A stretch of 64,000 nt of DNA from a virus. The stretch's first letter is position 1, and each line of letters begins with the position of its first letter. The position numbers and the translations under genes are program-made. Below the pieces are notes generated by a model. The model was not told the DNA's origin. It was given only the letters and a program-made list of their open reading frames with translations, and did not search any database. The DNA is taken from positions 62,001 to 126,000 of the IMG/VR virus record IMGVR_UViG_3300018914_000001. One strand, 5' to 3'. Positions 1 through 8,318 of this stretch are shown here, in pieces.

Positions 1-947
1 GTGCCGAACATTGCCATGCACACATCAAACATAGAGTACTTTTCGACAAGTTCAACAAACTTCGCTCTTGCCTCAGGAGAGAGCGGAGTGTGAATAGTTT
101 TGTTAACCCATTCTTCAATACGTTGGAACTCTTTTTCATTGTAGCTGTTAGTAGCAATCGCGGTTCTGCTCATGTCTTCTCTCTCCTTAATTTTCATGTC
201 TTGCTCTTCAGGCGCAATTTCGACTTTAAGAACAGGGGCTTGCATTTCTTTTACTACAGGCTGTTGCGGAGTTGCAATAGCGGCTTCAGCGGTTGCCGCC
301 ACTTCTGAAGTGGTCGATTCTTCTGTAAAACTAAACCGCTCTTTCAACTGACGCGCTAAATCTTCATTGCCTTGAAGTTCATCTAGCTTGAAGGTTGTTT
401 TCGTCTTTCCGTCTGTTTTCTTGTCATAATCAGGCAAAAGATGGGCATATTGTTTAGTAGAAAGTTCGTATCGTATTTGCCCACCCTCTCTATCTTCTAT
501 TTTGACAACATCAGCCTTCACTTTATCGCCAACATTGAAGTAGCGAGACGCATTTTGAGTGAAAGATTTCATGATATTTCTGACATGGACAACACCATTA
601 TCGCCGTTCGGGAGGCTTACGAATGCGCCCCAAGATTCGACACGTGTAACTTCGCCCTCGATTACATCGCCTACCTTGATAGCGATTTCTCTCTCCTCTT
701 CTTGTAACTCGATCTGCTGTTCTTGCTGACTCTCTTGCAAACCACCGTTCTCCCAATCCTTCTTGATAGAGTAGTAGATATTTTGCATGTAACCTTTGTC
801 TACTCCGAATTGTTCAGAAGAAGAGCGCAAAAATTCTGCTAAAGAACCACGCACTTGAAAGGCATTCTCGCTTAGTTTATTTCGAACAATCTTGGTGAAC
901 TCCTCCTTCCAGTTTTCAACTTTGGTTTCAGTGGCAGTATTTGTCAT
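1..947 (-). CDS. S1-domain RNA-binding protein (3' end beyond window)
   Basis: The ATG at 947 follows a GAAAGGAGC ribosome site, and the reading frame stays open to base 1, so the C-terminus lies outside the window (315 residues visible). Residues about 91-163 form a classic S1 OB-fold: KVGDVIEGEV, then SWGAFVSLPNG, GVVHV and FNVGDKVKADVVKI. S1 domains bind single-stranded or structured RNA (ribosomal S1, PNPase, RNase E family). The N-terminus is helical and charged; a linker rich in Ala, Glu and Pro (about 195-235) follows the S1 fold. It has its own promoter (980-1008), unlike the stem-loop-linked genes to its right. An RNA-binding role is family knowledge; a link to this phage's many structured RNAs is inference. 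Confidence 0.85.
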   Translation of the reverse strand, partial: MTNTATETKVENWKEEFTKIVRNKLSENAFQVRGSLAEFLRSSSEQFGVDKGYMQNIYYSIKKDWENGGLQESQQEQQIELQEEEREIAIKVGDVIEGEVTRVESWGAFVSLPNGDNGVVHVRNIMKSFTQNASRYFNVGDKVKADVVKIEDREGGQIRYELSTKQYAHLLPDYDKKTDGKTKTTFKLDELQGNEDLARQLKERFSFTEESTTSEVAATAEAAIATPQQPVVKEMQAPVLKVEIAPEEQDMKIKEREDMSRTAIATNSYNEKEFQRIEEWVNKTIHTPLSPEARAKFVELVEKYSMFDVCMAMFG

Positions 948-979
948 GTTGAAAGCTCCTTTCAGTAAGAACTAATGTC

Positions 980-1008
980 AGTCTAGCATAAACTTTCACG
1001 TTGCGCAA
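980..1008 (-). promoter_or_regulatory. Sigma-A promoter for the S1-domain gene
   Basis: Read on the minus strand: TTGCGC, 17 nt, TAGACT, with TG one base before the -10 (extended -10). It lies about 35 nt upstream of the ribosome site of the S1-domain gene. Confidence 0.6.
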
Positions 1009-1038
1009 TACTAAATTTTTGCCTATAACAGACAAACC

Positions 1039-1067
1039 ACATGGGTTAAACTAGATTTAACCCATGT
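1039..1067 (-). terminator. 12-bp perfect hairpin, possible terminator
   Basis: ACATGGGTTAAA and TTTAACCCATGT flank a 5-nt loop just after the stop of the 64-aa gene. The following bases are not U-rich, so termination is uncertain; it separates that gene from the S1-gene promoter. Confidence 0.5.
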
Positions 1068-1077
1068 AATTCACCTG

Positions 1078-1272
1078 TTAATCAATCTTCTTGATGAGCT
1101 TCACAAGCTCATTGGAGATGGTAAAGGAACAGCCAGCAACTGCCATGCCGTTGGATGGGTTAACACCTGAGATGTAAGTGTTATCGTCCATTTTCTTATA
1201 ATACCAATCCAGCGAACCATCATTCCCCAAAAGCTCACATCCAGCCTCTTTCAACTCTTCTACATTGAACAT
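1078..1272 (-). CDS. Hypothetical 64-aa protein
   Basis: The ATG at 1272 follows AGGAGGTGAATAGA, which lies inside the end of the upstream gene, whose TAG stop is 1 nt away, so translation is probably coupled. The start upstream at 1350 lacks a ribosome site. The protein is small and soluble, with no recognised motif. Confidence 0.75.
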   Translation of the reverse strand: MFNVEELKEAGCELLGNDGSLDWYYKKMDDNTYISGVNPSNGMAVAGCSFTISNELVKLIKKID

Positions 1273-1273
1273 T

Positions 1274-1759
1274 CTATTCACCTCCTTGCCCAAACAGTTT
1301 GTTGAGATCAAGCTTTTCCCAAACAAACTGTTCTTTTCTGAGGTTGTCAACCTGAGTCATATGCATCACCAGCGTCTTCTCCAGATTCTGAAACAGCGTT
1401 TCAACTCTGTTATGACGCTTGGTTACGCTGTTGGGGTTGAAGTGTACCGCTCTGTAGCCCATCTCACCATTGAATCCCCGCCAGCGTTGCACAACCCGTA
1501 CAGCATCCGCGCCAATGTCTCTGGTATGATGGTCAGCCAGCGATACACTAGAGTAGATCAACAGGTCGATCCAAGGTTTTTTAGTCGGAACACTGTAGAC
1601 ATGCTCCCAAGTGTTGGGGATTTGGTGTGTCACATCTTCAGCTTTCCAACTGTCCTTGTCTTCTTTGTTTCGTTTGAAGAACAATTTGTTTTTAACCATG
1701 ATGCCGTTAACTTCATAAACAAATTGTTTATTAGAGAACTTTCTGTAGTCAGCCGCCAT
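1274..1759 (-). CDS. Hypothetical 161-aa protein
   Basis: ATG at 1759 after AGGGGGTAATATCA. The gene overlaps the end of the coiled-coil gene by 11 nt and is itself coupled to the 64-aa gene, so the genes at 1,078-2,686 form one operon. The protein is basic and aromatic-rich with no familiar catalytic motif. No function is assigned. Confidence 0.75.
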   Translation of the reverse strand: MAADYRKFSNKQFVYEVNGIMVKNKLFFKRNKEDKDSWKAEDVTHQIPNTWEHVYSVPTKKPWIDLLIYSSVSLADHHTRDIGADAVRVVQRWRGFNGEMGYRAVHFNPNSVTKRHNRVETLFQNLEKTLVMHMTQVDNLRKEQFVWEKLDLNKLFGQGGE

Positions 1760-2180
1760 TGATATTACCCCCTGATTGTTTATTCAATTCTAATTGAAGC
1801 TTTTCCCTTCTTTTTACTAAACCTCTTTTTCGTTTTTCAATTTGATTTTTAGTTCTAGTGATGTCTTCTCTTGTTCTTGAGATATTCTCTTTACGGACTT
1901 CCGAAATATCGAAGTTAAATCTGGCTTGCTCTGAACGCATCTTTTCTTCATCTTCAAGTCTCTCCAAGTATTTCTCTTGCCTTTCTAGCATATCTTCGTA
2001 TCTTCTCAACATTCTTTCTGCAAATTCTACCTTGCGCTTCAAACGTACAACCTTCTCATTATTAAAGAGATTTTTGATTTCTGTAAAAATATCGTCATCT
2101 TCTTTTTGCGTAGCGTTATTTTTTTTGGCTATCTCATACCAAAGAGAGATTCGTTCCATTTGTTCTTTGGATATGTCCAT
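1749..2180 (-). CDS. Coiled-coil protein, 143 aa
   Basis: ATG at 2180 after AGGGGTAACG. From about residue 40 to 135 the sequence is almost uninterrupted charged heptads rich in Glu, Lys and Arg (for example YEDMLERQEKYLERLEDEE), predicting a long coiled coil. The tail is Gly/Asn-rich. It starts 3 nt after the stop of the 167-aa gene. Role unknown; it may be a scaffold or oligomerising partner of its neighbours. Confidence 0.75.
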   Translation of the reverse strand: MDISKEQMERISLWYEIAKKNNATQKEDDDIFTEIKNLFNNEKVVRLKRKVEFAERMLRRYEDMLERQEKYLERLEDEEKMRSEQARFNFDISEVRKENISRTREDITRTKNQIEKRKRGLVKRREKLQLELNKQSGGNINGG

Positions 2181-2182
2181 CG

Positions 2183-2686
2183 TTACCCCTCCTCTGCTAA
2201 CACATTAGTCGCCTTTGCAAGCTCTGTTAAACGAATGTTAACATTCTTGCGTCTAGCAGTTGCCGCCGTGTAAGCCATTTTGTAATTGTCAGATGGCCTA
2301 CTAAGGAAAGTGTGAAGGTTAAACACAAACTCATCACACAGAATGCCCTTGTTCTTAGCCGCAAGAGCTACTACAATCACTGGAGCCAGTAGCTTAGTAG
2401 AGTATCGTTTGTGATTGTTTAGCGCGGGATTCAGCTCATAACCAATAGAGAGATAGAGAAGGGCGTTCCATACCTTCTCTTGAAGCTTTAGGGGGATTCC
2501 ACAGTTATTCTCTCCAAGCCATTGTTTCATGTTGGCAGTGCCAATGTCGCCTTCTCCACCGCCAATCAGATATGCCGCTTGAACACAAACTAGAGCCTTC
2601 ACATCTTGCGGTACAGGGCGACGAAACCCTTCCCAAAATGTAAGGCGGGATACATCATCAACAAAGTCTTTTGTTCCCTGATTCAT
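2183..2686 (-). CDS. Hypothetical 167-aa protein
   Basis: ATG at 2686 after AGGGAGGGACTAAG. It is the first gene of the four-gene operon running down to 1,078. The protein is mostly helical and contains no motif I recognise. A helical adaptor or DNA-interacting role is possible but unsupported. Confidence 0.7.
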   Translation of the reverse strand: MNQGTKDFVDDVSRLTFWEGFRRPVPQDVKALVCVQAAYLIGGGEGDIGTANMKQWLGENNCGIPLKLQEKVWNALLYLSIGYELNPALNNHKRYSTKLLAPVIVVALAAKNKGILCDEFVFNLHTFLSRPSDNYKMAYTAATARRKNVNIRLTELAKATNVLAEEG

Positions 2687-2750
2687 CTTAGTCCCTCCCT
2701 AGGGCATAGGTATCGCTCACTGTTGCTTAGTATAGCATCTAGGTTGCTGT

Positions 2751-2879
2751 TTATGCAACTATACGATAGCAGATAGCAAACGATTTTTGTTCTGCCTCTG
2801 CCTCCTTCAACGCTTGCGTGAGCGTAGCCGCCTCCTTAACAATTTTAACGCCATTGGTTAGCATGACAAGTACTTTCAT
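2751..2879 (-). CDS. Hypothetical 42-aa protein
   Basis: ATG at 2879 after AGGAGATGTAGTTTA. The peptide (MKVLVMLTNGVKIVKEAATL...) has a beta-strand-like start followed by an Ala/Glu-rich helix. The strong ribosome site and tight fit between neighbours support it. Confidence 0.6.
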   Translation of the reverse strand: MKVLVMLTNGVKIVKEAATLTQALKEAEAEQKSFAICYRIVA

Positions 2880-2981
2880 TAAACTACATCTCCTGTTATG
2901 AATATTGAGCAATGTCTCATGCTCTATGTGCCTCCATTACAAGCTGTAATAGAGGTTAAGAACATAAGAAAAGCAGGGCTG

Positions 2982-3203
2982 TTAACCCTGCTTTTGCTTC
3001 CTGTCATATTCTCTTAATGCTTCTTCTCCTTTTGCAGTATAAGTCAGAATACCATTCCCTTGTGTGATGTAGCCGCGATCCACAAGGGCACGTAAAGTGT
3101 TATGCGGCACTGATGAGGCTGGAACAGAAGCCCCTTTCCTGCCTTTTACAATGATAATACGCAGATGAAAAGCTTGTGTTTTAGTGATTACACCCTTACC
3201 CAT
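2982..3203 (-). CDS. Small winged-helix-like DNA-binding protein, 73 aa
   Basis: The ATG at 3203 is 8 nt inside the end of the zinc-motif gene (coupled ATGGGTAA) and follows GACAGGAGGG. The pattern TLRALVDRGYITQGNGILTYTAKGEEAL resembles the recognition helix and wing of MarR/PadR-like folds, with the typical 'LT.KG' hairpin. A local transcriptional regulator is plausible; the target is unknown. Confidence 0.65.
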   Translation of the reverse strand: MGKGVITKTQAFHLRIIIVKGRKGASVPASSVPHNTLRALVDRGYITQGNGILTYTAKGEEALREYDRKQKQG

Positions 3204-3336
3204 TTGATTTTTCCCTCCTGTCATTCCTTTTAGGATCATGCTCCTTGCAATACATTCTCCCTTTGACGATATAGCTAGGGATTTTCTTGCAAATTACACA
3301 TTCGCCCATAACGTCTTTGAAGTGAAGAGATTCCAT
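3196..3336 (-). CDS. Mini zinc-binding protein, 46 aa
   Basis: ATG at 3336 after AGGAGG. Cys pairs CVIC and a C-x3-H arrangement (CKEHD) indicate one treble-clef or zinc-ribbon site. The C-terminus is strongly basic (KRNDRREK), suggesting nucleic-acid contact. It overlaps the 73-aa gene by 8 nt. Confidence 0.65.
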   Translation of the reverse strand: MESLHFKDVMGECVICKKIPSYIVKGRMYCKEHDPKRNDRREKSNG

Positions 3337-3405
3337 TTTCTAACCTCCTATTGACCACTAATGTAGAGAACTTTCTTGCCTGTATCACGCTCATAAACCG
3401 TAATG

Positions 3406-3552
3406 TTAGCTATTTAACCATTTTCTCCATTTCTTATTCTTTGTTAGCTTAGTGAACAATCCAAAGGATAAGAAGTCATAGGTTGAATCCATGATTTCGA
3501 ATTGCCAATATCTTAATATTGATTTACAGAGAGATTTTAATTTCCTCTTCAC
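3406..3552 (-). CDS. Hypothetical basic 48-aa protein, GTG start
   Basis: GTG at 3552 follows AAAGGGGGAGTATT with ideal spacing. The peptide is Lys-rich at both ends with an aromatic centre (RYWQFEIMDSTYDFLSF). No motif recognised. Confidence 0.5.
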   Translation of the reverse strand: MKRKLKSLCKSILRYWQFEIMDSTYDFLSFGLFTKLTKNKKWRKWLNS

Positions 3553-3580
3553 AATACTCCCCCTTTATAAAAGTAAGAAT

Positions 3581-3919
3581 TTATCTAACATTCTTTAACC
3601 GAAGTCTCTCTAGTTCGCTTACTGCTTGTTCTCTTGATCTTTCCATTAAAATAAATGTAGAGTCGATGGTGTCAATCAGATTTGTTAACATTGCAATTCT
3701 TTGTTTCAGTTTGTTTTGGATTTCTTTTTGCGTTGCTTTAATCCATTCCCCTTTGAATAATAGCGAATGTGCCACTATTTCATCATTGTGGAGCCACCTT
3801 AATTCCCAATTCCCTAGCGGTAGCAAGTTTACATATGCCACATTTTCATGTTCTTCATCGTCTTGACAAACAAACTTAAATTCATTCCCTTGTCTAGCAT
3901 CATCAAAAACACTAATCAA
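3581..3919 (-). CDS. Hypothetical 112-aa protein, TTG start
   Basis: A TTG at 3919 follows GAGGTGATGATTAA; no in-frame ATG has a ribosome site. The N-terminal half is beta-rich and acidic; the C-terminal half (KATQKEIQNKLKQRI...) is a helical, coiled-coil-like segment. No function recognised. Confidence 0.65.
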   Translation of the reverse strand: MISVFDDARQGNEFKFVCQDDEEHENVAYVNLLPLGNWELRWLHNDEIVAHSLLFKGEWIKATQKEIQNKLKQRIAMLTNLIDTIDSTFILMERSREQAVSELERLRLKNVR

Positions 3920-3952
3920 TTAATCATCACCTCATTGAATAAATCTAACCTT

Positions 3953-4222
3953 TTACGAAAACTTGACTTCAATCTCCTTTACGTCTTCTAGGTTATTCCA
4001 TCCCTTAGAAAGTATCAGTTCGATGTGCCCAACCATACAATGAGGATTTGTAAACTGCGAAACGTAAGGACTTGCAAAGAATCCATTGCCAGTCAAGATT
4101 AGCAATCGCACACCGAAGCATTCGGTCAACTTGACAGCGAATTTACATTCATTACATTCAAAAATGATCTCTTCATTGATGACCATATTCAGAAAGCGAT
4201 TAGCAAGCGAATCTCTTGTCAT
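3953..4222 (-). CDS. Hypothetical 89-aa protein
   Basis: The ATG at 4222 is chosen because it follows AAGGAGTGTTGACA, the ribosome site shared by the genes to the right. An alternative TTG 9 nt upstream overlaps that site. Contains FECNECK, a possible half zinc site. Function unknown. Confidence 0.7.
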   Translation of the reverse strand: MTRDSLANRFLNMVINEEIIFECNECKFAVKLTECFGVRLLILTGNGFFASPYVSQFTNPHCMVGHIELILSKGWNNLEDVKEIEVKFS

Positions 4223-4258
4223 TGTCAACACTCCTTTAATCCTGATGAAATCAACGAT

Positions 4259-4459
4259 TTATTGAAACCATTTAATTGCGTTTACGTCAAGGTGCTCTCC
4301 ATCTACGACTTCAATGAAACGTTTGTAGAACTCCCCAGATTGTACTACTTTCCACTGGGCTGTTTCTTTGTCGATGCCTACGAGCAGTTTGTCTGGCTCT
4401 ACATCAAATACATACCAGTCATGCACCATTCCAAACATTACACCTTTTGCGCTTTTCAT
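4259..4459 (-). CDS. Hypothetical 66-aa protein
   Basis: ATG at 4459 after AAGGAGTGTTCTGAAA. It is separated from the helicase gene by stem-loop 4502-4552, and no stem-loop follows it, so it marks the left border of the cassette array. Small mixed alpha/beta protein. Confidence 0.7.
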   Translation of the reverse strand: MKSAKGVMFGMVHDWYVFDVEPDKLLVGIDKETAQWKVVQSGEFYKRFIEVVDGEHLDVNAIKWFQ

Positions 4460-4553
4460 TTTCAGAACACTCCTTCAACAAGTTTAATTCCTATTTTGAT
4501 TAAACTGCTCATCTAAGCCCCATAGTTTTCTATGAGGCTTAGTCAACAGTCAA

Positions 4554-6830
4554 TCACATTACAGCATCTGTTGCGCTTTCTACAGGCAAATTTTGCTCTC
4601 CATCAGGATCAATGTCGCCTTCCCATTGGTCTTCAGTCAGCCCCATTTCTTCTACGAATCGAGAGATTCCGTAACCCTTGCCATTGAAGTATTGAACACT
4701 AGAGATGTTGACTAGTTGTTCGCCACGTGTAACCGCGACATAAGCTAGGTTGCGCTCAGATTCGACAGCCAAGTCACCTTCCTCAATAACCTTGTAGTGC
4801 GGGAGCAATCCTTCACTCATGCCTACTGCGAACACTGCTTTAAACTCCAAGCCTTTGGACTTGTGAATGGTCATTAACTGCACACCATTAATGTCTTCCT
4901 TACGCTTAGAGGTCATTTGGTCAATGTAATCAAGAAACTCGTGAATATCATCGAAGCGAGACATTGCATGTTTTAGTGTTTCAATGTTAGCTAACTGAGT
5001 GTTGTCTTCATCGTCAGACTCTTCATCATCTTGTTCAGTGAAATAGTCTCTAAAGCCAACCTCCTCTAGCAAATAGTCGATAGCCTCTTCAGGAGATTTA
5101 CTTTCATCGTTAACGATAAGGCGAAGCCCCTCAATAGCTTCTTTGAGCTTGGATACTCCTTTCTTCCAATTTTCTAGCACCCAATGCTTTTCATGCTTAA
5201 CAAGTTCCATGCCAATGTAATACTTTTTCTTGGTAGCTTTAACAGCATTTAAAAACTCTTGCCCAAGGAACCTGTTGCGGCTGTCATTTTTATCTTCAAA
5301 CTGAGGGGTGTTGTAAACGTAAAGAAAGGCCAAGTTGTCATTCGGATTGACCGCCAATTTAAGATAATTGACAATCGTTTTGACCTCTTTGCGTTCATAG
5401 AAGCTCATGCCGCCATGAATGACGTAAGAGATACCCCTAGAGATTAACTCATTCTCAAACGCCACGCATTGCGCGTTTGTACGGTAAAGAATGACTTGAT
5501 CTTTTAGCTCAATGCCGTTTTTATCATTGAGCAGTTCAACTTCTTCAACTACTCCTGCCGCTTCCTCTTGTTCATCATAATACTCTTTGAAGCTAACCAC
5601 TTTGTCATCGCCCTGTTTGTGAGGAATAAGACGTTTCGGAATGCGGAACGTGTTATTCTCAATGAGCATGTTAGCTCTGTTAAGAATATCTGGCATTGAG
5701 CGGTAGTTATTTTCAAGAGGAATTTGAGTAAGTTCAACCTCTTTGTTGTAGCCGAGTTGCTTTAAGTAAAGATTCATAAACTCATTGAACTTGATAAACA
5801 TTTCTGGTTTAGCACCTCTAAAGCGGTACATTGATTGGTCATCGTCTCCAACAATTTGAAGGTGCATCTTAGGGTATGCAAGCATGATTGCCAGCTTGTA
5901 TTGTAAGAGGTTATTGTCTTGTGTCTCATCTACCATGATGTACTGATACTGCGCTTGATAGGATTCAAGACTTTTCCTGTTACTTTCAAACAGATTGACT
6001 AAATTAAAAATCAGGTCATCCAAGTCCATGCACTGGCATTCCCATTTTTTATTTTCATATGCCTGATACATGTCAATGTAGTGAGCCATTAGAGGATTGG
6101 TAGCGTGTCGATTGGTAAACTCGATAGCGTCAATACCCTCATTTTTTGCAAGCCCAATCACCCTAAGGAATTGAGGAATTTTAGTACGTTCTAAACGTTG
6201 ACGTTGCTCATCATCTAAGCCGCTGGATTTGAGGAGTGCATTTTTGCAGTCTTGTACGAGCTTACGTTGCTTCCAGCCCATTACAAGCTCACCCACAATA
6301 TCACCCTTAGCTTTACCGCTTTCACCTTTGCCTTTAGTGAATACCGCCGCCAAATGATGTTTGGTTTCCTTGTATTCTCTAGCCAGAATACGATAGGCGA
6401 TAGAGTGAGTAGTGCCCATTGTAATATGGCTAATTGCCGCTGGAGAGATGATTTTACTTAAACGTTCTTTGATCTCTTCGGCGGCTTTTTTGGTGAATGT
6501 GGTCGCAAGAATGGCAGAAGGGTGAATGCCAAGGCATTCAACCATAAAGCCAATTCTGTTAACCATGACAGTGGTTTTTCCAGAACCAGCAACAGAGGTG
6601 ATTTGTACTGCCGCCTGTACTGTAGTTACTGCCTTGAATTGAGAAGGGTTGAGCTTCGACAGGCGTTCAATCCACTTGTCTTTCAACTCATCCCATAAAG
6701 GCGCAAGCCCTGACTTGGCGCGTTCAGTATCCACGTGCGTCCAGAACTCTTCCCAAGACAGCCACTGAATAGGTTCTCTTCCTTCAATGAACGCCTTCTC
6801 ATTGAACTTTTTGACGTTCTCCCAAAACAT
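4554..6830 (-). CDS. UvrD/PcrA-like superfamily 1 DNA helicase
   Basis: 758 aa, ATG at 6830 after AAGGAGTTGTTATA. SF1A helicase motifs are visible in order: Q-like motif NPSQFKAV (61-68), Walker A AGSGKTT (81-87), motif Ia TFTKKAAEEI, motif II DETQDNN (about 300), motif III VGDDDQSMYRFRGA, motif IV NNYRS, motif V HKSKGLEF and motif VI VAVTRGE. This family moves 3'->5' on single-stranded DNA using ATP, in repair or rolling-circle replication. It is slightly longer than PcrA, with an acidic insert (EQDDEESDDED). It has its own promoter (6884-6912) and ends at the first array stem-loop. Probably a replication or recombination helicase of the phage. Confidence 0.95.
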   Translation of the reverse strand: MFWENVKKFNEKAFIEGREPIQWLSWEEFWTHVDTERAKSGLAPLWDELKDKWIERLSKLNPSQFKAVTTVQAAVQITSVAGSGKTTVMVNRIGFMVECLGIHPSAILATTFTKKAAEEIKERLSKIISPAAISHITMGTTHSIAYRILAREYKETKHHLAAVFTKGKGESGKAKGDIVGELVMGWKQRKLVQDCKNALLKSSGLDDEQRQRLERTKIPQFLRVIGLAKNEGIDAIEFTNRHATNPLMAHYIDMYQAYENKKWECQCMDLDDLIFNLVNLFESNRKSLESYQAQYQYIMVDETQDNNLLQYKLAIMLAYPKMHLQIVGDDDQSMYRFRGAKPEMFIKFNEFMNLYLKQLGYNKEVELTQIPLENNYRSMPDILNRANMLIENNTFRIPKRLIPHKQGDDKVVSFKEYYDEQEEAAGVVEEVELLNDKNGIELKDQVILYRTNAQCVAFENELISRGISYVIHGGMSFYERKEVKTIVNYLKLAVNPNDNLAFLYVYNTPQFEDKNDSRNRFLGQEFLNAVKATKKKYYIGMELVKHEKHWVLENWKKGVSKLKEAIEGLRLIVNDESKSPEEAIDYLLEEVGFRDYFTEQDDEESDDEDNTQLANIETLKHAMSRFDDIHEFLDYIDQMTSKRKEDINGVQLMTIHKSKGLEFKAVFAVGMSEGLLPHYKVIEEGDLAVESERNLAYVAVTRGEQLVNISSVQYFNGKGYGISRFVEEMGLTEDQWEGDIDPDGEQNLPVESATDAVM

Positions 6831-6883
6831 TATAACAACTCCTTTTTGTACGGTCTGATGGGCATAGCATCCCCAATGTTTCT

Positions 6884-6912
6884 ATTGTACTATACCCTCC
6901 TGATTATTGCAA
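6884..6912 (-). promoter_or_regulatory. Promoter for the UvrD-like helicase gene
   Basis: On the minus strand: TTGCAA, 17 nt, TACAAT. It sits about 55 nt upstream of the helicase start, inside the spacer after the ParB-like gene. Confidence 0.65.
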
Positions 6913-6938
6913 GGAATATTTAGCGAAATTGCTTGCTA

Positions 6939-6969
6939 AATAGCACCCACCATTTAGATGAGTGCTATT
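6939..6969 (-). repeat. Hairpin after the ParB-like gene
   Basis: AATAGCAC and GTGCTATT form an 8-bp stem just past the TGA of the 143-aa gene. It lacks both the array consensus arms and a U-tract. Confidence 0.5.
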
Positions 6970-6978
6970 AATAAGCAA

Positions 6979-7410
6979 TCAGTGTTGGCTATTTAGAAGC
7001 GCAATCATTTCTTCTAACTCTTCCTCTTTTATGTGATAGATGCAAAAATAAAATTCATCATTGATGTCATTGCCATACTTGATAATAGCTTTTAAGCGAT
7101 TGTAACCACTTACAAGAACGAATTTATTTCTGTCTTCATTGTAAGCAAAGTGTATATCAGGAGTGATAGGGTATCCATTTCGTCTTAATTCTATCAACTC
7201 CTGAAGTTCTTTTTCAGGAGGCAGGGCATGTTGTAATAACTCTTTTGCTGATTCTACATCATCGAAGCCCATTTTTTCTAGCAGACTTTTTACTTGAGAG
7301 TAGTGAACATGAGAGCTGTAAACAAGCATATCTTCTTTAGATAAGCGAAAGTTAATCCTAAATTTAATACCATCAATCTCATAGAACTTTTTGATTTGGT
7401 TATCTTTCAT
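6979..7410 (-). CDS. ParB/Srx-fold-like protein, 143 aa
   Basis: ATG at 7410 after AAGGAGTGTTGGCAA. Residues about 68-110 match the ParB/sulfiredoxin nucleotide-binding core: an 'ELI..RRNGYPITPDI' strand-helix, then FVLVSGYNRLKAI (97-109), which aligns with the G-x-(N/R)-R-x-x-A box of ParB-like proteins. It lacks a helix-turn-helix or dimer domain, so it is not a standard partition ParB. It is the gene directly downstream of the stem-loop holding the best parS site (7455-7470). A diverged relative lies at 10162-10584. Function uncertain. Confidence 0.6.
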   Translation of the reverse strand: MKDNQIKKFYEIDGIKFRINFRLSKEDMLVYSSHVHYSQVKSLLEKMGFDDVESAKELLQHALPPEKELQELIELRRNGYPITPDIHFAYNEDRNKFVLVSGYNRLKAIIKYGNDINDEFYFCIYHIKEEELEEMIALLNSQH

Positions 7411-7435
7411 TTGCCAACACTCCTTTTGCTATTGA

Positions 7436-7489
7436 TAACTGCTCAATTCCACATTGTTTCACGTGAAACAATGTGGTGTTCAACAGTCA
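7436..7489 (-). repeat. Array stem-loop carrying a perfect parS palindrome
   Basis: The apical stem reads CCACAT then TGTTTCACGTGAAACA then ATGTGG. The common basal arms (TAACTGCTCAAT, GTTCAACAGTCA) flank it. Confidence 0.85.
7455..7470. promoter_or_regulatory. parS-type ParB (Spo0J) binding site 1
   Basis: TGTTTCACGTGAAACA matches the Bacillus parS consensus TGTTNCACGTGAAACA at all 16 positions. Host ParB (Spo0J) loads CTP-dependent clamps at this sequence. Confidence 0.8.
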
Positions 7490-7491
7490 TA

Positions 7492-7656
7492 TTAAGAACT
7501 TAGTGTAACGCTTTTATGCTCTTTCCAATCCTTGTATTCAAAGGGGTATCTTTTACATGCTCTTTCAAATTTTTCCCTTGCCTCCTCTTCTGTGTCTGCC
7601 ATACAAAAATCAACAGCAACTTTTTTACTAGTGACTGCCTTCCACCATTTTGACAT
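7492..7656 (-). CDS. Hypothetical 54-aa protein
   Basis: ATG at 7656, 3 nt after the stop of the lipoprotein gene and preceded by AAGGGGTTGGTG. MSKWWKAVTSKKVAVDF... followed by an acidic helix (DTEEEAREKFERACK). It shares a cassette with the lipoprotein: no stem-loop lies between them. Function unknown. Confidence 0.6.
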   Translation of the reverse strand: MSKWWKAVTSKKVAVDFCMADTEEEAREKFERACKRYPFEYKDWKEHKSVTLSS

Positions 7657-7659
7657 AAA

Positions 7660-7830
7660 TCACCAACCCCTTCCAGATTTGTATTTGCCATCCTGTACAG
7701 ATTTGCAGATAGCGGCATCATATCCTGCGTCTCTACACTTACGGTAGCTATCGTTGTGATTGCCACTGCACCCTGCCAGCAGGATAGCCGCAACGCTAAT
7801 GATGACAACGAACTTAGAGAGCTTTTCCAT
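7660..7830 (-). CDS. Small lipoprotein, 56 aa
   Basis: ATG at 7830 after AGGAGTGTGTTAAC. Short basic N-terminus, hydrophobic stretch FVVIISVAAILLAGC ending in a LAGC lipobox, so Cys21 would be lipidated and the 36-aa remainder displayed outside the membrane. The mature part has two further Cys residues (KCRDAG, AICKS). Small phage lipoproteins can block superinfection; that role here is inference. Confidence 0.75.
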   Translation of the reverse strand: MEKLSKFVVIISVAAILLAGCSGNHNDSYRKCRDAGYDAAICKSVQDGKYKSGRGW

Positions 7831-7968
7831 GTTAACACACTCCTAGTTAAATTTGTAGTCATAAGCCGATAGTCCCCATTCTATTCCAGAATCAGTAGCT
7901 ATATACCTACGTCTGCAAAATTAACTGCTCAATCGAACAGCATTATACAACGCTGTTCTGTTCAACAG

Positions 7969-8250
7969 TCAAGAGAATCGCGCAGGAATTTGATTCAATG
8001 CATACATAACGAGATTGTAAATGTCCACGTTGCCTTCAGACGGTTCGATGTCCCAACCTCTATCGTAGTTGCATACATTCTCTATCTGCAACTTAGAAAC
8101 CCTTCCATTATCAATACCAAACATTGAACCAATATCAAACACTTTAGCAGAAAATTTAATTCCATTTACATTACCGCTAACCCAATTCGACTTAGAATCG
8201 AAATAAAGATTAATGATGTTACCGTTTACTTCGATAGTTTGAGTTATCAT
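7969..8250 (-). CDS. Hypothetical 93-aa protein
   Basis: ATG at 8250 after AAAGGAGTGTTTATA; an in-frame ATG further upstream lies in the stem-loop and lacks a ribosome site. Beta-rich (ITQTIEVNGNIINLYFDSK). No recognised family. Confidence 0.7.
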   Translation of the reverse strand: MITQTIEVNGNIINLYFDSKSNWVSGNVNGIKFSAKVFDIGSMFGIDNGRVSKLQIENVCNYDRGWDIEPSEGNVDIYNLVMYALNQIPARFS

Positions 8251-8302
8251 TATAAACACTCCTTTAATTTTTATTTGAGCTATTAACTGCTCAATCTTGC
8301 AC

Positions 8303-8318
8303 TGTTCCACATGGAACA
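8303..8318. promoter_or_regulatory. parS-like site 2 (degenerate)
   Basis: TGTTCCACATGGAACA differs from the Bacillus parS consensus at two positions (A for G in the CG core, G for A). It is the tip of stem-loop 8284-8338. Confidence 0.45.

Noticed and set aside
1265-1762. 165-codon plus-strand frame
   Set aside because: Exact antisense to the 161-aa minus-strand gene that has a ribosome site and operon context.
3340-3408. Possible 20-codon gene before the zinc mini-protein
   Set aside because: Only an ATA or ATT could start it; too weak to call.
7500-7862. 120-codon minus-strand frame
   Set aside because: A shadow of the lipoprotein and 54-aa genes, which have good starts and clear features; this frame is Ser/Thr-rich with no ribosome site.
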